From: Streptosporangiaceae bacterium
GTDB taxonomy: Bacteria; Actinomycetota; Actinomycetes; Streptosporangiales; Streptosporangiaceae
Direction: 5' to 3'
NCBI GenBank assembly: GCA_030040475.1
Contig: JASHTQ010000058.1
Span: 1 to 5,374 of the forward strand
Length of the DNA: 5,374 nucleotides
Both the position numbers and the translations under genes were made by a program. Every line of letters begins with the position of its first letter. The first letter of the stretch is position 1. Below the pieces are notes generated by a model. The model was not told the DNA's origin. It worked only from the letters and a program-made list of their open reading frames with translations, and ran no database searches. Of the stretch, positions 1 to 5,270 are shown in pieces.

Positions 1-483
1 TACCGGCTGCGGCGGGCGGACATCGTGCACGACGTCGGCGACAGCCTGTCGCCGCTGATCGACGTGGGGCAGATCGAGGGCGGTTTCGTGCAGGGCGTCG
101 GCTGGCTGACGCTGGAGGAACTGCTCTGGGACGAGACCGACGGGCCGCACCGTGGCCGGCTGAACACCCAGGCCGCGAGCACGTACAAGATCCCGAGTTT
201 CTCGGAGATGCCGCCGGAGTTCCACGTGCACCTGTTCGAGCGGGCGACGGAATCCGGTGTGGTGTACGGGTCCAAGGCGGTCGGCGAGCCGCCGTTGATG
301 GAGGCGTTCAGCGTGCGGGAGGCGCTGCGGCAGGCGGCGGCCGCGTTCGGCCCGGCCGACCGGGAGGTCACGCTCGCGTCCCCGGCCACCCCCGAGGCCG
401 TCTACTGGGCGGTCCAGGCGGCGCGCGACGCCGTCGCGGCGCGGCGGGCCGCTGCGCCCGTTCCTGCCTATGCGGAGGCCTGA
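1..483 (+). CDS. xdhB: Xanthine dehydrogenase molybdopterin-binding subunit, C-terminal part (5' end outside window)
   Basis: The frame is open from base 1 to the TGA at 481-483, giving the last 160 residues of a large subunit that normally has roughly 750-800. It resembles the end of bacterial XdhB: the stretch HDVGDSLSPLIDVGQIEGG is followed by FVQGVGWLTLEEL, then STYKIPSFSEMP, then SKAVGEPPLMEAFSVREAL. In the xanthine dehydrogenase family the glutamate of the VGEPP motif (codon 286-288 here) is the catalytic base next to the molybdenum, corresponding to Glu1261 of bovine xanthine oxidoreductase. The enzyme hydroxylates hypoxanthine to xanthine and xanthine to urate in the cytoplasm, together with an FAD/iron-sulfur subunit that would lie upstream. 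It is followed at once by xdhC, the expected operon partner. A related molybdenum hydroxylase with another substrate is possible, but the neighbouring guanine deaminase favours xanthine. Confidence 0.93.
   Translation, partial: YRLRRADIVHDVGDSLSPLIDVGQIEGGFVQGVGWLTLEELLWDETDGPHRGRLNTQAASTYKIPSFSEMPPEFHVHLFERATESGVVYGSKAVGEPPLMEAFSVREALRQAAAAFGPADREVTLASPATPEAVYWAVQAARDAVAARRAAAPVPAYAEA
474..478 (+). promoter_or_regulatory. Ribosome binding site deciding the xdhC start
   Basis: GGAGG lies inside the last codons of xdhB and ends 6 nt before the GTG at 485. The in-frame ATG at 470 would place this Shine-Dalgarno sequence inside its own coding region and has no comparable motif upstream. The site therefore favours GTG 485 as the start of xdhC. 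Confidence 0.7.
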
Positions 484-484
484 G

Positions 485-1471
485 GTGGACTGGCTGAGCG
501 CCGCGCAGCAACTGCGCCACGACGGGGAGCCCGGCATGCTTGTCACCGTCATCGAGGTGCGCGGCCACGCGCCGCGCGAGGCGGGCGCCAAGATGGTGGT
601 GAGCCGCGACCGGATCTGGGGCAGCGTCGGCGGCGGCAACCTCGAGGCCACGGCCGTCGCCCGGGCCAGGGAGATGATCGAGTCCGGGACCGGCCAGCCG
701 GAGATCCGTGAATCCCAGCTCAACCCGCGCGCCAGGACCGAGCACGGCAGGCAGTGCTGCGGCGGGGTGGTCCGGCTGCTGCTCGAGCCGCTCGCGGTGC
801 CGCCGGTGGTGGCGCTGTTCGGCATCGGGCACGTCGGCTACGAGCTGGCGCGCATCTTGTCGCGGCTGCCGATCCGGCTGCTGCTCGTCGACTCGCGCGC
901 CGGGCAGCTGGACAGGGTCCGGCTCGCCGACATCATCGACGGGCACGCGGACGTGGGCATCTACCACACGCTGCTCGGCGAGCAGGTGCTCGAGCAGGTG
1001 CCGCGCGGGGCGCACGTGGTGATCATGACGCACGACCACGCCGAGGACTTCGCGCTGTGCGACGCGGCGCTCCGGCTGCCGCAGCCGCTTGGCAGCATCG
1101 GGCTGATCGGCTCAAGCGTGAAGTGGACGCGGTTCCAGGCGATGCTGTCCGAGCAGGGGCACAGCAAGGCGGCGATCGGCCGGATCACCTGCCCGATCGG
1201 GCAGCCTGGGATCACCGGGAAGGATCCGGCCGTGATCGCCGTCGCCGTCGCGTCGGCGTTGCTGCAGATGCTGGGCTCGAGCAATGAGGCTGAAGAGAAG
1301 GTTGGGGAAGACGGGAAAGAAGAAAATCTTGGGATTCGCGCCGGCGAGCGGGAAGGACGCGCGGGCGAGCGGGAAGGCCGCGGGGGCGAGCGGGAAGGAC
1401 ACGCGGACGAGCGGGAAGGACGCGCGGACGAACGAGGACGTCCGGCGCGGGAAGAGCGCGTGACGTCATGA
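485..1471 (+). CDS. xdhC: XdhC-family molybdenum cofactor maturation factor with a repeat-bearing C-terminal tail
   Basis: Product of 328 residues from GTG 485; an in-frame ATG at 470 would add five. The GTG is preferred because GGAGG sits 6 nt upstream and because family members typically begin close to a DWL motif, here at residues 2-4. The N-terminal XdhC/CoxI domain shows APREAGAKM (29-37), GSVGGGNLE (46-54) and RQCCGG (89-94), a cysteine-bearing region conserved in the family. A Rossmann-like XdhC domain follows with GIGHVG (113-118), VDSR (135-138), MTHDHAEDFALCDAAL (181-196), GLIGSSVKWTRF (206-217) and CPIGQPGITGKDP (236-248). In Rhodobacter capsulatus XdhC binds molybdenum cofactor, protects its sulfurated form and loads it into XdhB; the same role is inferred here. 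The normal fold ends near residue 265. Residues about 266-328 are an extra tail: a Glu/Lys-rich piece, then heptapeptide repeats of the form AGEREGR. The stop overlaps the guaD start as ATGA. Confidence 0.92.
   Translation: MDWLSAAQQLRHDGEPGMLVTVIEVRGHAPREAGAKMVVSRDRIWGSVGGGNLEATAVARAREMIESGTGQPEIRESQLNPRARTEHGRQCCGGVVRLLLEPLAVPPVVALFGIGHVGYELARILSRLPIRLLLVDSRAGQLDRVRLADIIDGHADVGIYHTLLGEQVLEQVPRGAHVVIMTHDHAEDFALCDAALRLPQPLGSIGLIGSSVKWTRFQAMLSEQGHSKAAIGRITCPIGQPGITGKDPAVIAVAVASALLQMLGSSNEAEEKVGEDGKEENLGIRAGEREGRAGEREGRGGEREGHADEREGRADERGRPAREERVTS
1340..1441 (+). repeat. 21-bp tandem repeat, about five units, inside the 3' end of xdhC
   Basis: Four complete 21-bp units (1340-1360, 1361-1381, 1382-1402, 1403-1423) and a fifth 18-bp unit lacking one codon (1424-1441). 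The core GGCGAGCGGGAAGG is almost invariant in the first three; in units 4 and 5 the second codon changes from GGC to GAC. Because the period is a multiple of three, the xdhC frame stays open and the units read AGEREGR, AGEREGR, GGEREGH, ADEREGR and ADERGR. It looks like a minisatellite that expanded by slippage or recombination. Confidence 0.93.
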
Positions 1472-2790
1472 CGATCTACGCGGGGACGATTGTCGATACG
1501 CCCGGGGATCCGTTTACCGGGGACCCCGGGGATGCGCTGGCGGAGGTCGGGGCGCTGCTGGTTCGGGAGGGGGTCATCTGCGCGCGCGGGTCGTTCGCCG
1601 CGCTGCGGGCCGAGTACCCAGGCGAGACGGTCGTCCGGCTGGCGGAGGGGATGCTTGTCCCCGGATTCATCGACACGCACGTGCACTTTCCGCAGATCAG
1701 GGCGATCGGCGGGCTTGGCATGCCGCTGCTTGACTGGCTGGAGCGATGCGCGCTGCCCGAGGAGAGCAAGCTTGCCGACCAGGGGTACGCGCGCGAGGTG
1801 GCCGCGGAGTTCCTCGACGGGCTGCTCGCCTGCGGGACTACCAGCGCGCTGGTGTTCGGGTCGCACTTCGCGGCCGCGATGGACGAGCTGTTCGCCGCGG
1901 CCGGGGAGCGCGGGCTGACCATCACCTCGGGCCTGGTGCTCAGCGACCGGATCCTGTGGCCCGACCTGCTTCAGTCGCCGCAGCGGGCGCTGGCCGACAG
2001 CGCCGGCCTGATCCGGCGCTGGCACGGGCGCGGGCGGCTGCGCTACGCGGTCACGCCGCGGTTCTCGCTGTCGGCGTCCGACGCGATGCTCGACGTGTGC
2101 GCGCGGCTGCAGGGCGAGGGGGTCTGGTTCACCTCGCACGTCAACGAGAACGTGGCCGAGGTCGCGACGGTGGCCGGGCTGTTTCCCGGCGCGCGGCACT
2201 ACCTGGATACCTACCGCCGGCACGGGCTGGTCAACAAGCGCAGCGTGTTCGCGCACAACGTCCATCCCGACGATGCCGAGCTCGACGTGCTCGCCGAGCA
2301 CGGGGCCTTCGTGTCGCACTGCCCGACGAGCAACTGCGCGCTCGGCAGCGGGCTGTTCCCGCTGCGCCGTCACGTCGAGCGCGGCGCCCGCATCGCGCTC
2401 GGATCCGACGTGGGCGCGGGAGCCGGGCTCTTCCTGCCCAAGGAGGCGCTGCAGGCCTACTTCATCCAGCAGATGCTTGGCGCCGACGGGCTGAGCCTGA
2501 CGCCGGTGCACCTGCTGTACCTGGCGACCCGGGCCGGCGCGCTTGCGCTCGGCCTCGACGACCGGATAGGCGACTTCGGCGTGGGCAAGGACTTCGACGC
2601 GGTATGGCTGCGGCCGACCCCCGACAGCACGCTGGCGGTCAACCTCAGGCACGCCCGCGACACCACCGACGCGCTGGCCAGGGTGTTCTCCCTGGCGACC
2701 CCGGCGGACGTGGCCGAGGTGTGGATCCGCGGGCGGCAGGTCACGCGTCCAGGCTCGCGCGGTAGGCCCGCCAGCCGCCAAAGCGCGTGA
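1468..2790 (+). CDS. guaD: Guanine deaminase (amidohydrolase family)
   Basis: Product of 440 residues, the usual length, which hydrolyses guanine to xanthine and ammonia in the cytoplasm. All metal and catalytic positions known from human guanine deaminase are present with matching spacing: THVH (His71, His73) after PGFID, TPRFSLS with the guanine-contacting arginine (Arg198), SHVNEN with His224 as metal ligand and Glu227 as proton shuttle, AHNVH with His263, and GSDVG with the metal-binding Asp314. HCPTSNCALGSGLF (284-297) is also typical of the family. The His224-His263 and His263-Asp314 distances (39 and 51) equal those of the human enzyme. The ATG shares ATGA with the xdhC stop, so translational coupling is likely; GGGAAGAG at about 1448-1455 is a distant, weak ribosome binding site. 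The product feeds xanthine to the upstream dehydrogenase. The last 16 or so residues overlap the 3' end of the convergent minus-strand gene. Confidence 0.95.
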   Translation: MTIYAGTIVDTPGDPFTGDPGDALAEVGALLVREGVICARGSFAALRAEYPGETVVRLAEGMLVPGFIDTHVHFPQIRAIGGLGMPLLDWLERCALPEESKLADQGYAREVAAEFLDGLLACGTTSALVFGSHFAAAMDELFAAAGERGLTITSGLVLSDRILWPDLLQSPQRALADSAGLIRRWHGRGRLRYAVTPRFSLSASDAMLDVCARLQGEGVWFTSHVNENVAEVATVAGLFPGARHYLDTYRRHGLVNKRSVFAHNVHPDDAELDVLAEHGAFVSHCPTSNCALGSGLFPLRRHVERGARIALGSDVGAGAGLFLPKEALQAYFIQQMLGADGLSLTPVHLLYLATRAGALALGLDDRIGDFGVGKDFDAVWLRPTPDSTLAVNLRHARDTTDALARVFSLATPADVAEVWIRGRQVTRPGSRGRPASRQSA

Positions 2791-3121
2791 TGTCCGTGTG
2801 CACGCCGCGGCCGTGCTCGGCGTCCCGCAGCAGCATCGCGAACGACGGCTCCCCGTCATCGAGCTCGATGATGGACAGTTCCAGCTCCGGAGGTTCGGTC
2901 GCCAGCAGCGCGCGGAGCTGGGTCATCGGCACGTCGTAGAGCTCGCCGGCGATCGGCCCGCCGCCGTCGGCATCCGGGTACAGGCCGGGGAACTCGTCGC
3001 GGATCGAGTAGAACCGGTACAGCGGCGCGGTGCGGCGCTCGCCGATCAGCGGGACCCCCTCGATCGTGTAGTGCGCGCGGCCGCCGCGCATCCCGTCGCC
3101 GTTGAGGAACATCAGGGCCAT
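2741..3121 (-). CDS. Gamma-glutamylcyclotransferase-like protein related to the allophanate hydrolase C-terminal domain
   Basis: A 126-residue product from ATG 3121, with the stop at 2741-2743 read on the minus strand. It opens with MALMFLNGDGMRGG, a glycine-rich first strand and loop equivalent to the YGSL-type loop of the gamma-glutamylcyclotransferase fold. Then come TAPLYRFYSIRDEFPGLYP (31-49), IAGELYDVP (57-65), ELELSIIELDDG (79-90) and ITRFGGWRAYRASL (111-124). This pattern matches small stand-alone proteins often named allophanate hydrolase-related. In AtzF-type allophanate hydrolase the homologous domain lies behind the amidase domain. No amidase part is visible here, so allophanate hydrolysis cannot be claimed; the substrate is unknown. 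A longer reading frame runs up to 3454, but GGGAGG 5 nt before ATG 3121, the loss of family similarity upstream and the clash with nhaA all support the short form. It converges on guaD and diverges from nhaA. A role in late purine or ureide breakdown is an inference from neighbourhood alone. Confidence 0.85.
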   Translation of the reverse strand: MALMFLNGDGMRGGRAHYTIEGVPLIGERRTAPLYRFYSIRDEFPGLYPDADGGGPIAGELYDVPMTQLRALLATEPPELELSIIELDDGEPSFAMLLRDAEHGRGVHTDITRFGGWRAYRASLDA

Positions 3122-3126
3122 CCGCG

Positions 3127-3132
3127 CCTCCC
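3127..3132 (-). promoter_or_regulatory. Ribosome binding site of the cyclotransferase-like gene
   Basis: GGGAGG on the minus strand ends 5 nt before the ATG at 3121, a near-ideal Shine-Dalgarno. It separates the true start from the longer upstream reading frame. Confidence 0.75.
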
Positions 3133-3152
3133 GCCGCTGGTATACAGGCACG

Positions 3153-3178
3153 CTCGCGCGAGGTATTCCCGTCTCGCG
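3153..3178. promoter_or_regulatory. Candidate operator: overlapping CTCGCG/CGCGAG inverted repeats
   Basis: CTCGCGCGAG at 3153-3162 is a perfect 10-bp palindrome. Its right half CGCGAG (3157-3162) also pairs with CTCGCG at 3173-3178 across a 10-nt loop. It lies 32-57 bp upstream of the minus-strand gene start, where a repressor site or leader hairpin could act. Such GC-only palindromes arise easily by chance in DNA of this composition, so support is weak. Confidence 0.25.
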
Positions 3179-3306
3179 GCGCGACCTAAACGCGGTGGAC
3201 CGCCGGGTGCCGCGGAAGCGGGCCGGCCACCCGGGACTGCTCGGCGGGCGCGGGCGGGGAACCACGGCCCGTTCGGTATAAATGTTTTTTTGATTTTTGC
3301 GGTGAG

Positions 3307-3312
3307 TACGAT
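3307..3312 (+). promoter_or_regulatory. Candidate -10 box for leaderless nhaA transcription
   Basis: TACGAT fits the actinobacterial -10 consensus TANNNT. It is followed by 6 nt and then directly by the GTG start of nhaA, the spacing expected if transcription begins at the start codon. No good -35 hexamer is visible at 16-19 nt upstream, where the T-rich tract lies. Confidence 0.45.
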
Positions 3313-3318
3313 GCTGGC

Positions 3319-5199
3319 GTGACGGTGTCCTCGTCCGCGTTCTCCGAGCGGACCGCGTGGGCGCGGCACATGCAGACGCCGCTGCGTTCGTTCCTGCGGA
3401 CGGAGACGGGCAGCGCGTCCGTGCTCGCCGCGGCGACCGTCGCGGCGCTGGCATGGGCGAACGCCGGCGTGTCGTCGTACGACAGCGTGTGGGCGACCCG
3501 GCTGTCGGTCGCGGTGGGCAGCGCGGGGGTCGAGGCCAGCCTGCGGGAGTTCGTGAACTCCGGGCTGATGGCGCTGTTCTTCCTCGTCGTCGGGCTGGAG
3601 GCGCGGCGCGAGTGGGACATGGGCGAGCTGCGGATCCGCAGCAGGCTCGCGCTGCCTGTGGTGATAGGGCTCAGCGGAATGGTCGTGCCGATCGGGATCT
3701 ACCTGATCGCGAACGCGGGGCAGCCGACGCAGCACGCGTGGGGCATGTCGATGGCGACCGATACCGCGTTCGCGCTCGGCGCGCTCGCGCTCGTCGGACG
3801 CAGCCTGCCCGACCGGGTACGGACCTACCTGCTCACCTTCTCCGTGGTCGATGACCTGGCCGGGATCGCGATCATCGCGATCGCGTACAGCGGGCAGGTG
3901 CGGGTGATGCCGCTGGTGTTCGGGATCGGGTTCCTGGCGGTAGTCGTGGCGATCAGGGTGCGCGGGGTCAGGTACGGGCCGGCGTACCTGGTGCTCGGGA
4001 TCGCGGCATGGGTGGCGTTCTACAAGTCGGGAGTCGATCCCGTCCTTGTCGGGCTGGTGCTCGGGCTGCTGTCGTACGCCTACCCGGCCTCCCGTGCCTC
4101 GCTCGAGCAGGCGTCGGAGGCGTTCCGGATGTTCCGCGAGCAGCCGACGGCGGAGCTCGCTGCCTCCGCGCAGGAGGGGGTGCGGACGGCCATCTCGCCG
4201 AACGACCGGCTTGCGCAGCTGTTCCACCCGTGGGTCAGCTACCTGATCGTCCCGTTGTTTGCGCTGGCCAACGCCGGGATCGTGCTGAATCCAGGCTTCC
4301 TGGCCCGGGCGTACTCCTCGCCGGTGACGCTCGGCATCGTGGTCGGGTACCTGGTGGGGAAGCCCGTGGGCACGGCGGGCGGGGCGTGGCTCGTGTTCAG
4401 GCTCAGCCGCGGGAGGCTGCGGCCGCCTGTCGGCTGGGGCGCGGTGGCGGGCGCGGGGACGGTCGCCGGGATCGGCTTCACGGTCTCCCTGCTGATCGCC
4501 TCGCTGGCGCTCAGCGGTCCCTTGCTCGCGGAGGCGAAGCTCGGCATCCTGACCTCGGCGCTGCTCGCGTCCGGGCTGACCTGGGTCGTGTTCCGGCTGG
4601 TGAACCGGCTGCCGACGCGGCCGCGGCTGCGGGCGCTGCTGGGCACCGCCGACGTCATCACCGACCTGGCGGTGCCGGTGGACCCGGGCCGCGATCACAT
4701 CCGCGGGCCGGGGAAGGCGCTGGTCACGCTCGTCGAGTACGGGGACTTCGAGTGCCCGTACTGCGGGCTCGCCGAGGCTGCGATACGCGAGCTGCTGCGT
4801 GACTTCGGTGACCTGCGGTACGTGTGGCGGCACCTGCCGCTCAACGACGTGCATCCGCACGCGCAGCTCGCGGCCGAGGGCGCTGAGGCGGCCGCGCGGC
4901 AGGGTGCTTTCTGGGACCTGCACGACGTGCTGCTGGACCACCAGGGCGCGCTGACCGCCAGGGACCTGATCGGGTACGCGGGGTCGCTCGGGCTGAACGT
5001 CGAGGTCTTCGGCGCCGACCTGCGGCGGCACGCGGGGGCCGCGCACATCGCCGAGGACGTGGACTCCGCGGACCTGTCCGGGGTGTCGGGGACGCCGACG
5101 TTCTTCGTCAACGGGATGCGGCATTACGGGGCTTACGACATCGAGTCGCTGTCCGCGGCGGTCAAGCTGGCCATCGCCCGGGCCAAGATCAGCGCCTGA
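3319..5199 (+). CDS. nhaA: NhaA Na+/H+ antiporter fused to a C-terminal DsbA/thioredoxin-like domain
   Basis: A 626-residue product. Residues about 22-430 are a full NhaA antiporter, an inner-membrane carrier that in Escherichia coli exchanges two H+ for one Na+ (or Li+) across about 12 helices. Key E. coli residues have clear counterparts: Asp148 in MATDTAFALG (Asp133), Asp178-Asp179 in SVVDDLAGI (the Asp163/Asp164 ion site) and Lys348 in LVGKPVG (Lys300). HPWVSYLIVPLFALANAG (303-320) is also diagnostic. A linker of about 35 residues leads to a DsbA-like domain (about 466-626) with YGDFECPYCG, giving a CPYC active site at Cys479 and Cys482, and VSGTPTFFVNG with the cis-proline candidate Pro593. 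NhaA termini are cytoplasmic in E. coli, so the redox domain should face the cytosol; its partner is unknown. GTG 3319 is preferred from the leaderless-promoter candidate. ATG 3370 is an alternative that would remove 17 residues just before the conserved start of NhaA. Confidence 0.94.
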   Translation: MTVSSSAFSERTAWARHMQTPLRSFLRTETGSASVLAAATVAALAWANAGVSSYDSVWATRLSVAVGSAGVEASLREFVNSGLMALFFLVVGLEARREWDMGELRIRSRLALPVVIGLSGMVVPIGIYLIANAGQPTQHAWGMSMATDTAFALGALALVGRSLPDRVRTYLLTFSVVDDLAGIAIIAIAYSGQVRVMPLVFGIGFLAVVVAIRVRGVRYGPAYLVLGIAAWVAFYKSGVDPVLVGLVLGLLSYAYPASRASLEQASEAFRMFREQPTAELAASAQEGVRTAISPNDRLAQLFHPWVSYLIVPLFALANAGIVLNPGFLARAYSSPVTLGIVVGYLVGKPVGTAGGAWLVFRLSRGRLRPPVGWGAVAGAGTVAGIGFTVSLLIASLALSGPLLAEAKLGILTSALLASGLTWVVFRLVNRLPTRPRLRALLGTADVITDLAVPVDPGRDHIRGPGKALVTLVEYGDFECPYCGLAEAAIRELLRDFGDLRYVWRHLPLNDVHPHAQLAAEGAEAAARQGAFWDLHDVLLDHQGALTARDLIGYAGSLGLNVEVFGADLRRHAGAAHIAEDVDSADLSGVSGTPTFFVNGMRHYGAYDIESLSAAVKLAIARAKISA

Positions 5200-5255
5200 T
5201 TCGTCCCCTCGGTTGCCGGGTGGCCTGCCGGGCGTGAGAGGCTGGCGTTTGACGA

Positions 5256-5263
5256 GGAGGAGG
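5256..5263 (+). promoter_or_regulatory. Ribosome binding site of the aldo/keto reductase gene
   Basis: GGAGGAGG ends 7 nt before the GTG at 5271. It is the strongest Shine-Dalgarno sequence in the window and fixes the start of the downstream gene. Confidence 0.8.
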
Positions 5264-5270
5264 TACGGGC

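Larger units (their letters stand above)
3122..3318 (+). other. Divergent intergenic region between the cyclotransferase-like gene and nhaA
   Basis: These 197 bp lie between two starts that point away from each other, so they must hold promoters for both unless one is read from far away. Seen here: a cluster of CTCGCG/CGCGAG inverted repeats at 3153-3178, an AT-rich patch at 3277-3298 (20 of 22 bases A or T, with a run of seven T) and a -10-like TACGAT at 3307-3312. I found no clear minus-strand promoter by eye, and no small gene of its own. Confidence 0.6.

Noticed and set aside
1112..1402. Minus-strand frame through the 21-bp repeat reading SFPLARA-type repeats
   Set aside because: The repeat period keeps every frame open, so an antisense repeat protein is expected by construction. 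There is no start signal or conserved domain.
1340..1441. CRISPR array
   Set aside because: Units are contiguous 21-bp tandem copies without spacers and keep a protein reading frame.
961..2859. Long minus-strand open frame (632 codons) across xdhC and guaD
   Set aside because: It is antisense to two well-conserved genes, rich in Arg, Pro, His and Gln, with no recognisable domain. Such frames are common in DNA with high third-position G+C.
3244..3298. Intrinsic terminator formed by GC-rich DNA followed by the T run
   Set aside because: The only pairing I can find is weak and not adjacent to the T run, which is separated from it by TATAAATG. No plus-strand gene ends nearby, and the location just upstream of nhaA fits a promoter better.
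2798..3322. Plus-strand open frame of 174 codons opposite the cyclotransferase-like gene
   Set aside because: It has no recognisable motif and is antisense to a conserved gene; its end only happens to share bases with the nhaA start.
3122..3454. N-terminal extension of the cyclotransferase-like gene up to 3454
   Set aside because: The extra 111 residues have low-complexity composition, overlap the start of nhaA, and lie upstream of a well-placed GGGAGG before ATG 3121.
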